Source: Rhodospirillales bacterium | Lineage (GTDB): Bacteria > Pseudomonadota > Alphaproteobacteria > Acetobacterales > Acetobacteraceae | Reading direction: 5' to 3' | Length of the DNA: 8,256 nucleotides | Assembly (NCBI GenBank): GCA_018971455.1 | Contig: JAGXAV010000071.1 | Coordinates: 1 to 8,256 of the forward strand | Shown here: positions 1 to 6,031 of the stretch, piece after piece | Layout of the letters: each line of letters begins with the position of its first letter | Numbering within the stretch: the first letter of the stretch is position 1 | Notes under the pieces: generated by a model | What the model saw: only the letters and a program-made list of their open reading frames with translations | What the model was told of the DNA's origin: nothing | Database searches by the model: none | Program-made: the position numbers and the translations under genes

Positions 1-594
1 CTGCTCGAGCCGGCGCCGATCGCCGGCGGCACGGTGATGATCGTCGCCGGCGCCGGCATCGTCATCAACGGCCTGACGGCCTGGCTGTTCAGCGCCGGCG
101 GCACGGGTGGGGCGAGCACGGACCTGAACATCCGCGCCACTTTCCTGCACATGGCCGCCGATGCGGCGGTTTCGGCCGGCGTGGTGCTGTCCGCCGCCCT
201 GATCGGGCTGACCGGGTGGCTGTGGCTCGACCCGCTGGCCAGCCTCGCGATCGTCGCCGTCATCACCGCCGGCACCTGGTCGGTGCTGCGCCAGTCGGCG
301 AACCTGGCGATGGACGGGGTGCCGGAGGCGATCGCCCATGGCGAGGTTCAGGCCTACCTGGCCAGCCTGCCGGGCGTGCTGGAAGTCCATGACCTGCACA
401 TCTGGGCGCTCTCCACCACCCAGACCGCGCTGACCGCGCACCTCGTGCGCCGCGACCCGGGCCACGACCAGAGCCTGCTCGCCGAGGCGGCCCGCCACCT
501 CGACCAGCATTTCCATATCAACCACGCGACGTTGCAGACCGAGTCGCCCGAACTCGCCGCCACCTGCCGGCTCCGGCCGGCGGAGCTGGTGTGA
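1..594 (+). CDS. Cation diffusion facilitator (CDF) metal/proton antiporter, C-terminal part
   Basis: This is an inner-membrane exporter of divalent metal ions (Zn, Co, Ni, Cd or Fe type), cut by the left window edge. The reading frame is open from base 1, and 197 residues are visible of the roughly 300 usual for the family. Visible parts in order are: a membrane helix at about residues 13-34, a helix carrying HMAAD (His50 and Asp54 of the visible part), a helix containing the WLDPLASL turn at about 75-95, and a cytoplasmic C-terminal domain with VHDLHIW and a final INHATLQTE strand. The His-x3-Asp pair matches the second half of the family's transport site (H153/D157 of E. coli YiiP). The partner residues would lie in the missing N-terminal helices. 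The bulky cytoplasmic domain with HDLHIW is typical of CzcD/DmeF-like members. Metal specificity cannot be read from this fragment. The gene ends in TGA, 19 bp from the convergent dehydratase gene. Confidence 0.93.
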   Translation: MLEPAPIAGGTVMIVAGAGIVINGLTAWLFSAGGTGGASTDLNIRATFLHMAADAAVSAGVVLSAALIGLTGWLWLDPLASLAIVAVITAGTWSVLRQSANLAMDGVPEAIAHGEVQAYLASLPGVLEVHDLHIWALSTTQTALTAHLVRRDPGHDQSLLAEAARHLDQHFHINHATLQTESPELAATCRLRPAELV

Positions 595-609
595 GGCGGC
601 CCGCCGGCC
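575..609. terminator. GC-only inverted repeat spanning the CDF stop codon, possible bidirectional terminator
   Basis: GGCCGGCGG (575-583) is exactly complementary to CCGCCGGCC (601-609), giving a 9-bp all-GC stem with a 17-nt loop. The loop holds the exporter's TGA (592-594), and the stem ends 5 bp before the convergent dehydratase stop. There is no T-tract on either side, so it is not a classical intrinsic terminator. It could pause polymerase or protect 3' ends of converging transcripts. In DNA of this composition a chance 9-bp match is quite possible. Confidence 0.35.
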
Positions 610-613
610 CCGG

Positions 614-2140
614 CTACATCGTGGCGCCCAGCACCCAGGGCGCGAATTCGGCGGCGCCGAAATCGTAGGATTCGCTCCTGGTCGGTTTGCCGGAGGCGGT
701 CTGCAGGATGGTGTCGAAAATGCGCTGGCCGCATTGCTGCACGCTCTCCTCGCCGTCGAGAATGGTGCCGCAATTGATGTCCATATCCTCTTCCATGCGC
801 TTGAACATGGCGGTGTTGGTGGCGAGCTTGAGGGAGGGCGCGGGCTTGCAGCCGAACACGCTGCCGCGGCCGGTGGTGAAGCACACCAGATTGGCGCCGC
901 CGGCGACCTGGCCGGTGGCGGCCACCGGGTCGTAGCCCGGCGTGTCCATGAAGACGAAGCCGCGTTTGGTCACCGGCTCGGCGTAGCCCACCACATCGAC
1001 GAGGTTGGTACTGCCCGCCTTGGCCATGGCGCCGAGGGATTTCTCCAGGATGGTGGTGAGCCCGCCGGCCTTGTTGCCGGGGCTCGGGTTGGCGTTCATC
1101 TCGGCACCTTCGCGGGCGGTGTACTCCTCCCACCAGCGCATCAGCGCCACCAGTTTCTCGCCCACCTCGCGCGAGACGGCGCGGCGCGTAAGCAGGTGCT
1201 CGGCGCCATAGGTCTCGGGCGTTTCCGAGAGGATGACGGTGCCGCCATGGCGCACCACAAGGTCGGACGCCGCCCCGAGCGCGGGGTTGGCGGAGACACC
1301 GGAATAGCCGTCGGACCCGCCGCATTGCAGGGCGATGGTCAGTTCGCTCACCGGCACCGGCTCGCGACGGACCTGGTTGGCCTCGGCCAGCACCTCGCGC
1401 ACGAAGGCGATGCCGGCCTCCACCGTCTTGCGGGTGCCGCCCATCTCCTGGATGTCCATCGCCCGCAGCCGGCCGGCGAGCTTCTGCTCGCTCATCAGCC
1501 CGCCGATCTGGTTCACCTCGCAGCCCAGGCCCAGGACGATGACGTGGGCGAAATTCACATGCCGCGCATAGCCGCCCAGCGTGCGGCGCAGCAGGGCGAG
1601 CGGCTCGTTCTGCGTCATGCCGCAGCCGGTCTTGTGGGTGAGGGCGACGACACCGTCCACGTTGGGGAAGTCGGCGAGCGGGTTGTGGCCGGTGAACGGA
1701 TTCCTGCGGAACGCGTCGGCCACCAGATTCGCCACATGGGCGCTGCAATTCACGCTGGTGAGGATGCCGATGTAATTGCGCGTGGCAACCCGCCCATCGG
1801 GCCGGCGAATCCCCTCGAACATTGCCGGCAGGGCGAAGTTGGGGGTGGGCTTCGCATCGACGCCCCAGGCGTAATCCTTGGCGAAATCGCCCATGCCGCA
1901 ATTCTGCACGTGGACATGCTGGCCGGGCGCGATGGGGGCGGTGGCGAAGCCGATGATCTGGCCGTAGCGGATGATCGGGTCGCCGGGCGCGTGGGCGCGG
2001 ATGGCGGCCTTGTGGCCGGCGGGGATGCGCTCGGCGGCCAGCACGCCGCCCTCGAGCGGGGCGCCGGGCATCAGCGTGGTACGGGCGATGACGACCCCGT
2101 CCTCGGGGTGCAGGCGGATCATCTGCGGCGCGGCGGCCAT
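614..2140 (-). CDS. UxaA/GarD-family sugar-acid dehydratase (altronate/galactarate type)
   Basis: This cytoplasmic enzyme is expected to remove water from a hexonate or aldarate to give a 2-keto-3-deoxy acid. The start chosen is ATG at 2140 (508 aa), preceded by GGAG six bases away. A TTG seven codons upstream (2161) is open but lacks a better ribosome site. Residues 5-85 form the N-terminal SAF-like domain (ending in IIRYGQIIGFA and HVHVQNC). Family signatures follow: THKTGCG at 168-174, IVLGLGCEVNQ near 201-211, CGGSDGYSGVSANP at 273-286, ANPSPGNKAGG at 350-360 and TTGRGSVFG at 422-430. Length fits full-size single-chain members (about 495-525 aa), so N and C domains are fused rather than split. 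From remembered E. coli sequences it mixes features of UxaA and GarD, so the exact substrate is open. It lies downstream of an HpaI-type aldolase in one operon, which favours an aldarate such as galactarate or glucarate. That substrate is inference. Confidence 0.93.
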   Translation of the reverse strand: MAAAPQMIRLHPEDGVVIARTTLMPGAPLEGGVLAAERIPAGHKAAIRAHAPGDPIIRYGQIIGFATAPIAPGQHVHVQNCGMGDFAKDYAWGVDAKPTPNFALPAMFEGIRRPDGRVATRNYIGILTSVNCSAHVANLVADAFRRNPFTGHNPLADFPNVDGVVALTHKTGCGMTQNEPLALLRRTLGGYARHVNFAHVIVLGLGCEVNQIGGLMSEQKLAGRLRAMDIQEMGGTRKTVEAGIAFVREVLAEANQVRREPVPVSELTIALQCGGSDGYSGVSANPALGAASDLVVRHGGTVILSETPETYGAEHLLTRRAVSREVGEKLVALMRWWEEYTAREGAEMNANPSPGNKAGGLTTILEKSLGAMAKAGSTNLVDVVGYAEPVTKRGFVFMDTPGYDPVAATGQVAGGANLVCFTTGRGSVFGCKPAPSLKLATNTAMFKRMEEDMDINCGTILDGEESVQQCGQRIFDTILQTASGKPTRSESYDFGAAEFAPWVLGATM

Positions 2141-2161
2141 GGCGGTCTCCGGAAATGGCAA

Positions 2162-2185
2162 GGGCCGGGCGCGCGCGCCCGGCCC
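2162..2185. repeat. Perfect 24-bp palindrome between aldolase and dehydratase genes
   Basis: The half-site GGGCCGGGCGCG is followed directly by its exact reverse complement, so all 24 bases are self-complementary and all are G or C. In the minus-strand transcript it would fold into a hairpin of about 10 bp. It starts 17 bp after the aldolase TGA and ends 21 bp before the dehydratase ATG, outside its ribosome site. No T-run follows. It could be an intercistronic hairpin that sets relative expression, an mRNA stabiliser or a protein-binding site. The sequence alone does not decide. Confidence 0.6.
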
Positions 2186-2202
2186 CGTGGCGGGTGATGG
2201 GG

Positions 2203-2979
2203 TCAGGCGACTCCCTTGGCTTCCTTGCGGATCTGGGCAACCCCGGCCTTGGCGGCCATGGCCATCAGCCCGCTGTCATTGGCCAGCGTCACCATGCGGA
2301 AGCCCATGCCGATGGCGCGCGCGGCATAGCTGGCGCTGCCCGTGTGGATGCCGGCCTGGATGCCGCGCTTGGCGGTCTCCTTGAGCACCTTGTCGTAGAT
2401 CTTGAGGATCTCCGGCTCGTCGCGGTCCAGCTTCGGCACCATGCCGTAGGAAAAGCCGAGGTCGGAGGGGCCGATATAGACGCCGGCGATGCCCTCGACA
2501 TCGAGAATGGCCTCGAGGTTCTTCACCGCCGTCTTGGTCTCGATCATCGGAATGCACAGCGTCTCGTCATTGGCGGTCTTCTGGTAGTTGGTCGCCTCGC
2601 CGTACATGGCGGCGCGGATCGGGCCGTTGCTGCGCGTGCCGTCGGGCGGATACTTGCAGTAGGAGACGAAGGCCTCGGCCTCCTTCTTGGTGTTGATCAT
2701 CGGGCAGATCACGCCATAGGCACCGCCGTCCAGCACCTTGCCGATGATGCCCGGCTCGTTCCACGGCACCCGCACCATGGGGGTGACGGGGTGGGCCTGC
2801 ATGGCCTGGAAGCACTGCACCATGGAGAGGTAGTCCTGCACGCCGTGCTGCATGTCCACGGTCACGCTGTCCCAGCCGCACTGGGCCATCACTTCGGCGG
2901 AGAAGCCGGACGGGATGGCGAGCCAGCCATTCACCACCGCCTTGCCAGCGGCCCAGAGTTTCTTGACGTTGTTCGCCAT
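2203..2979 (-). CDS. HpcH/HpaI-family class II aldolase (GarL/HpaI-like)
   Basis: This is a 258-residue metal-dependent aldolase of the HpcH/HpaI fold. It is expected to cleave a 2-keto-3-deoxy (aldaric or sugar) acid to pyruvate and an aldehyde in the cytoplasm. The active-site set is visible at nearly the same numbering as E. coli HpaI: Asp42 and His45 in VDMQHG, Arg70 in MVRVPWNE, Glu147 in IPMIETKTA and Asp173 in YIGPSDLG, the last two being the metal ligands. GW at 18-19 and KVLDGGAYGVICPM at 81-94 are further family blocks. Residue 44 is Gln where better-known members usually have Glu, a small departure. The start is the ATG at 2979, preceded by a purine-rich AAGGAAA about nine bases away. 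It is the first gene of an operon with the UxaA/GarD-type dehydratase, matching the galactarate/glucarate logic in which GarL cleaves 5-keto-4-deoxy-glucarate to pyruvate and tartronate semialdehyde. Related rhamnonate- or hydroxy-oxovalerate-type aldolases cannot be excluded. Confidence 0.93.
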   Translation of the reverse strand: MANNVKKLWAAGKAVVNGWLAIPSGFSAEVMAQCGWDSVTVDMQHGVQDYLSMVQCFQAMQAHPVTPMVRVPWNEPGIIGKVLDGGAYGVICPMINTKKEAEAFVSYCKYPPDGTRSNGPIRAAMYGEATNYQKTANDETLCIPMIETKTAVKNLEAILDVEGIAGVYIGPSDLGFSYGMVPKLDRDEPEILKIYDKVLKETAKRGIQAGIHTGSASYAARAIGMGFRMVTLANDSGLMAMAAKAGVAQIRKEAKGVA

Positions 2980-3021
2980 CGCGCGCGTTTCCTTCCAAGC
3001 CGGTTGTCAGATCAGAAGGCA

Positions 3022-3050
3022 ACGCTAGGCGCGACGCCATGTGCGGTCAA
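3022..3050 (-). promoter_or_regulatory. Putative sigma70-type promoter of the aldolase-dehydratase operon
   Basis: On the minus strand TTGACC (3050-3045) is followed after exactly 17 bases by TAGCGT (3027-3022). The first is a good -35 match. The -10 is poor by E. coli standards but acceptable for GC-rich alphaproteobacteria. Transcription would begin near 3015, leaving about 35 bases of leader with the AAGGAAA ribosome site before the ATG at 2979. The stretch from 2980 to 3136 contains no gene, so a promoter is expected here. The exact boxes are inference. Confidence 0.4.
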
Positions 3051-3080
3051 TTCGCCAACTGACGATGTGTGGCGCCGCGC

Positions 3081-3139
3081 GCGCCCGGCCTCTCACCGCC
3101 CAGCCTTTCTCGCCCAGCGTCTCAGCGCCCGGCCTTTCA
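3081..3139. repeat. Degenerate 15-bp tandem repeat, four units
   Basis: Four consecutive units occupy 3081-3095, 3096-3110, 3111-3124 (one base short) and 3125-3139. All fit the plus-strand pattern sCGCCCrGCsTyTCw, for example GCGCCCGGCCTCTCA and GCGCCCGGCCTTTCA. On the minus strand the last unit begins with the TGA stop of the 240-residue protein, and two further units also start with TGA. The array fills most of the gap between that gene and the aldolase promoter. It may be slipped-strand duplication of the gene end, a 3' processing signal or a series of binding sites. There are no spacers, so it is not a CRISPR array. Confidence 0.55.
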
Positions 3140-3859
3140 GCGCAGCGAGTGCCGCCGCGCCGCGTAGGCCCGCAGCGCCATGGCGATGCCCATCTTAGAG
3201 ACGGCATCGGCACGAGTGCGGAAATGCATGCAGCCCGACTGCTCGTTGACATCGACGAGCCACATCTCGCTGCCATTGACGAAGCCCATGCGCACCGTGA
3301 CACGGTGGCGCTGCACCTCGGCCGTTGCCACGCGCGCCAGGCCGTGGCCTTCGACGTACCAGGCAAGGTCGGGCAAGCTCGCCGCCTCGCGCGCCTCATC
3401 GGCGCCGCCCGGCCGCCCCTCGGCCTGCGGGCTGCGGGTGGCCAGCGCCAGCATGGCGGCGACCCGGGCGGCGTCCTCGTAGGCCGACCGGCTCTGGATG
3501 GCTGAAATCCGGCCGGCCCCGTGCAGCGTGGCGCCGAAGCGGTCGAACACCGCCTTGAGATCGTCCTCCTCGCGCACGTAGAGGACGATTTCCACCGCCT
3601 CGGCGGCGCGCCGGCACAGCGGCGCCGCCTTGTCGCGCACCAGGGCGGCGACATCGCGGAAGCTGCTGCCCGGCTCGTCCTCGTCATGGGCGAAGCGGAT
3701 GCGCCATTCCGCCCAGTCCCGCTTCCAGCGATAGGTGTCGGTGACAAAAAGCCGCAGCACCTGGATATGGTCGAGATCATGCGTCACGCCGGGCGCGGCC
3801 GAGGGCGGCGGGGGCGGTGCCGCCGGGCGACGTTCGGAGGTTGAGGACCAGAGGTGCAT
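3137..3859 (-). CDS. Unrecognised 240-residue protein
   Basis: I do not recognise this protein. Coding is supported by an uninterrupted frame with strong G/C third-position bias and a plausible protein-like composition, better than the antisense frames. Residues 12-23 are a proline-rich low-complexity stretch. Residues 27-110 look alpha/beta, with repeated tryptophans and charges (RWKRDWAEWRIRF at 44-56, HDEDEP at 58-63). Residues 86-110 (AEAVEIVLYVREEDDLKAVF) look like a strand-helix unit. Residues 120-165 are helical and charged. The C-terminal third (166-231) contains WYVEGHGLARVATAEVQ, a likely beta hairpin, then MWLVDVNEQSGCMHF. There is no signal peptide and no convincing membrane helix, so it is probably cytoplasmic. 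The ATG at 3859 has only a weak ribosome site (GCAGAG). The gene is transcribed divergently from the D-lactate dehydrogenase gene, with 60 bp between their starts. A GTG at codon 25 is a weaker alternative start. No function is assigned. Confidence 0.72.
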   Translation of the reverse strand: MHLWSSTSERRPAAPPPPPSAAPGVTHDLDHIQVLRLFVTDTYRWKRDWAEWRIRFAHDEDEPGSSFRDVAALVRDKAAPLCRRAAEAVEIVLYVREEDDLKAVFDRFGATLHGAGRISAIQSRSAYEDAARVAAMLALATRSPQAEGRPGGADEAREAASLPDLAWYVEGHGLARVATAEVQRHRVTVRMGFVNGSEMWLVDVNEQSGCMHFRTRADAVSKMGIAMALRAYAARRHSLR

Positions 3860-3860
3860 T

Positions 3861-3889
3861 TTGGCACTCTGCCCGAGCCGGGTTAATCA
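3861..3889 (+). promoter_or_regulatory. Putative promoter of the D-lactate dehydrogenase gene cluster
   Basis: TTGGCA (3861-3866), a five-of-six match to the -35 consensus, is followed after 17 bases by TAATCA (3884-3889) as a weak -10. Transcription would start near 3896, giving a leader of about 24 bases before the ATG at 3920. The gap between the divergent start codons is only 60 bp. The -35 box therefore lies almost against the start codon of the minus-strand gene, and the two promoters must overlap or share regulation. This is inference from spacing and box similarity. Confidence 0.35.
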
Positions 3890-3919
3890 CGGGTGAAAGC
3901 CCCGCCGAGGATCCCCGCC

Positions 3920-5299
3920 ATGCCCGATTCCACCGCCACCGTCATCGCCGCCGCGCGCGAATTCCTGGGCGAGCGCCTGACCACCAATGCCGGCCTGCGC
4001 GATCATCATTCGCACGGCCAGGACACCCAGCCCCCGGTCCTGCCCGACGCGGTCGCCTTCGTCGAGACCAGCGAGGAGGCGGCCCGCCTGCTCGCGCTGT
4101 GCAACCAGCACGGCGTGCCGGTGGTCCCGTTCGGCACCGGCACCTCGCTGGAAGGCCACGCAACGCCGGTGCGCGGCGGCATCAGCCTCGACCTCTCGCG
4201 CATGACGGCGGTACTCGAGGTCAACCAGGCCGATATGGATTGCCGCGTGCAGCCCGGCCTCACCCATCGCGGCCTGAACACCCATCTGCGTGACCAGGGC
4301 CTGTTCTTCCCGGTCGATCCCGGCGCGGACGCCTCGCTTGGCGGCATGTGCGCGACGCGCGCCAGCGGCACCGCCGCGGTGCGCTACGGCACCATGCGCG
4401 AGAACGTGCTCGGGCTGACCGTGGCGCTGGCCGATGGGCGCGTCATCCGCACCGGGGGGCGGGTGCGCAAATCCGCCTCCGGCTACGACCTCACCCGGCT
4501 CTTCCTCGGCTCCGAGGGCACGCTGGGCGTGATCACCGAAATCCAGCTCCGCCTGCACCCCATTCCGGAGGCGACCAGTGCCGCGATCTGCCAATTCGCC
4601 GGGCTCGACGGCGCTGTGGAGGCGGTGATCGCGGTGATGCAGAGCGCCATTCCGGTGGCGCGCATCGAATTGCTGGACGACGTGCAGATGGCCGCCTGCA
4701 TCGCCTATTCGAAGCTCGAGGGGCTGGCGGCGACGCCCACCCTGTTCTTCGAGTTTCACGGCTCGCCGGCCGCCGTCGCCGAGCAGGCCGCCGCCGCCGA
4801 GGCGATCGCCGGCGAGTTCGGCGCCGAGGGCTTCCGGTGGGCGACCGACGCCGCGGAGCGCGGGCGGCTGTGGCGCGCGCGCCACGACGCCTACTGGGCG
4901 GCCCTCGCGCTGAAGCCCGGCCACCAGGGCATCGCGACGGACGCCATCGTGCCGATCTCCCGCCTCGCCGAGGCGATCCTCGGCGCCAAGCAGGACATCG
5001 CCGAGTCGGGCCTCACCGCCCCCATCGTCGGCCATGTCGGCGACGGCAATTTCCACACCGTCATCCTCGTGCCGCCCGAGGCGGACGGCATGGCGCGCGC
5101 CTGGGATCTGGACCGCCGCATCGTCGCGCGCGCCCTCACGCTCGGCGGCTCGTGCAGCGGCGAGCACGGGGTGGGCATCGGCAAGCGCGAATTCCTCGAG
5201 CAGGAACACGGGGCCGAGGCGCTGAATGTCATGCGATCGGTCAAGACGGCGCTCGATCCGCGCGGCATCCTCAATCCGGGAAAAATCTTTCTGAATTGA
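3920..5299 (+). CDS. FAD-dependent D-lactate dehydrogenase, LDHD type
   Basis: The enzyme oxidises D-lactate (or a related D-2-hydroxy acid) to pyruvate and passes electrons to a cytochrome or quinone acceptor, usually at the inner face of the membrane. The 459-residue form from ATG 3920 is preferred because GAGG lies nine bases upstream. The frame is open to a GTG at 3893, but that lacks support. The FAD-binding PCMH domain spans about 38-217, with PFGTGTSLEGH (70-80), PGADASLGGM (134-143), RYGTMRENVLGL (155-166), KSASGYDLT (184-192) and LGSEGTLGVI (196-205). The FAD-oxidase C-terminal domain follows. Its metal-site motifs are GHVGDGNFH (His372, His379) and SGEHGVGIGK (Glu415), and it closes with LDPRGILNPGK. 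The motif wording closely follows mammalian LDHD, which separates it from GlcD and D-2-hydroxyglutarate dehydrogenases, although substrate breadth is unknown. It is first in a plus-strand cluster, and its TGA overlaps the next gene's ribosome site. Confidence 0.92.
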   Translation: MPDSTATVIAAAREFLGERLTTNAGLRDHHSHGQDTQPPVLPDAVAFVETSEEAARLLALCNQHGVPVVPFGTGTSLEGHATPVRGGISLDLSRMTAVLEVNQADMDCRVQPGLTHRGLNTHLRDQGLFFPVDPGADASLGGMCATRASGTAAVRYGTMRENVLGLTVALADGRVIRTGGRVRKSASGYDLTRLFLGSEGTLGVITEIQLRLHPIPEATSAAICQFAGLDGAVEAVIAVMQSAIPVARIELLDDVQMAACIAYSKLEGLAATPTLFFEFHGSPAAVAEQAAAAEAIAGEFGAEGFRWATDAAERGRLWRARHDAYWAALALKPGHQGIATDAIVPISRLAEAILGAKQDIAESGLTAPIVGHVGDGNFHTVILVPPEADGMARAWDLDRRIVARALTLGGSCSGEHGVGIGKREFLEQEHGAEALNVMRSVKTALDPRGILNPGKIFLN

Positions 5300-5310
5300 G
5301 GACGGCCATG
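5297..5310 (+). promoter_or_regulatory. Ribosome site overlapping the upstream stop codon
   Basis: GAGG at 5298-5301 begins inside the TGA stop of the D-lactate dehydrogenase (5297-5299) and stands six bases before the ATG at 5308. This arrangement implies a single transcript and probable translational coupling. It also fixes the transferase start, although that frame is open far upstream. Confidence 0.7.
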
Positions 5311-5958
5311 TTCCAGGATCCCGCGACCGCCACGAAAGCGCTCGGGGCGGCGCCCGCCATCCATGGCACCGCCGAACTGCGGGATTGCAGCTTCGGCGCC
5401 TATTGCGAGGTCGGCGCGCGCACCCGGCTGGCCGAGTGCGTCTTCGACGATTACAGCTATGTCGGCGAGGACGCCGATATCATCCACACGCACATCGGAA
5501 GATTCTGCTCGATCGCCGCCGCCGTGCGCATCAACCCGGGCAACCATCCGCTCGAGCGCGTGGCGCTCAATCATTTCACCTACCGCTCCAGCGCCTACGG
5601 CCTGGGTGCCGACGACGCGGCGTTCTTCGATTGGCGGCGCGGCCACCGGGTCGAGCTCGGGCATGATGTGTGGATCGGCCACGGCGCCATCGTGCTGCCG
5701 GGCGTGCGCATCGGCACTGGGGCTGCGATCGGCGCCGGCGCCGTGATCACCCACGACGTGCCGGATTTCGCCATTGCCGTCGGCACGCCGGGGAAGATCC
5801 TGCGCTTCCGCTTCGCGCCCGCCACCATCGCCGCCCTGCACCGCATCGCCTGGTGGGACTGGCCGCATGACCGGCTCGCCGCGAACATGGCCGATTTCCG
5901 CACCCTGGGGGCGGAGGCCTTCTGCGCCCGGCACGACCCGGCCGGCGCAGGGGCTTGA
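5308..5958 (+). CDS. Hexapeptide-repeat acyltransferase, phosphonate-associated (DapH/XAT-like) family
   Basis: This 216-residue enzyme of the left-handed parallel beta-helix superfamily transfers an acyl group, usually acetyl from acetyl-CoA, to an unknown acceptor, normally as a soluble trimer. The N-terminal coil region (about 15-75) shows hexapeptide periodicity, ending in DADIIHTHIGRFCSIA. An inserted loop, RINPGNHPLERVALNHFTYR (74-93), carries the likely catalytic His80. A second coil block follows: VWIGHGAIVLPGV, RIGTGAAIGAGAVITHDV and AIAVGTPGKILRFRF (121-169). The wording INPGNHP...HFTYR..YGLG.DD..FFDWRR matches, from memory, the transferase family found in phosphonate (phn) clusters (TIGR03308 type). 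No phn gene is present in the window, so a role in phosphonate use is unproven. The closest other relatives are xenobiotic acetyltransferases. A 10-bp GC hairpin lies across the stop codon. The gene is tightly coupled to the D-lactate dehydrogenase gene. Confidence 0.88.
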   Translation: MFQDPATATKALGAAPAIHGTAELRDCSFGAYCEVGARTRLAECVFDDYSYVGEDADIIHTHIGRFCSIAAAVRINPGNHPLERVALNHFTYRSSAYGLGADDAAFFDWRRGHRVELGHDVWIGHGAIVLPGVRIGTGAAIGAGAVITHDVPDFAIAVGTPGKILRFRFAPATIAALHRIAWWDWPHDRLAANMADFRTLGAEAFCARHDPAGAGA

Positions 5959-5969
5959 GGCGCCGGCCG
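5939..5969. terminator. GC-only hairpin across the acyltransferase stop codon
   Basis: CGGCCGGCGC (5939-5948) pairs perfectly with GCGCCGGCCG (5960-5969) around an 11-nt loop that contains the TGA (5956-5958). No T-tract follows. A separate 10-bp palindrome, TGGCGCGCCA, lies just beyond at 5971-5980. The hairpin may reduce readthrough or stabilise the upstream message, giving partial separation from the alcohol dehydrogenase gene. The function is inferred. Confidence 0.4.
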
Positions 5970-6031
5970 CTGGCGCGCCACACTGCGCCTGCGCGGGCCG
6001 CTTCAACGATCCCGCCACCGGGGAGCCCGCC

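Noticed and set aside
734..2197. Long plus-strand open frame (487 codons) opposite the dehydratase
   Set aside because: It is the antisense shadow of a clearly recognisable UxaA/GarD-family gene. Its product is low-complexity Ala/Gly/His-rich with no family motif, as expected for GC-rich DNA.
3003..3018. TTGTCAGATCA as a possible GntR/FCD operator in the aldolase leader
   Set aside because: Only a partial match to TNGTNNNACNA, with imperfect symmetry and no regulator gene in view.
3081..3139. Tandem repeat as a CRISPR array
   Set aside because: Units are 14-15 bp, directly abutting, degenerate and without spacers.
3861..3880. TGGCAC resembling a sigma54 -24 element
   Set aside because: No TTGC/TGC lies at the required -12 spacing, so a sigma70-like reading is preferred.
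3887..5209. Long minus-strand open frame (440 codons) opposite the D-lactate dehydrogenase
   Set aside because: The sense strand encodes a full LDHD-type enzyme with all motifs. The antisense product is Arg/Gly/Ala-rich and matches nothing.
4348..5307. Upstream extension of the acyltransferase reading frame
   Set aside because: It overlaps the D-lactate dehydrogenase in another frame and reads as arginine-rich noise. The ATG at 5308 has a good ribosome site and starts the recognisable protein.
5774..6031. Upstream extension of the alcohol dehydrogenase reading frame
   Set aside because: It overlaps the acyltransferase end. The family N-terminus (MKAAILHEAH) and a GGGAG ribosome site place the start at 6032.
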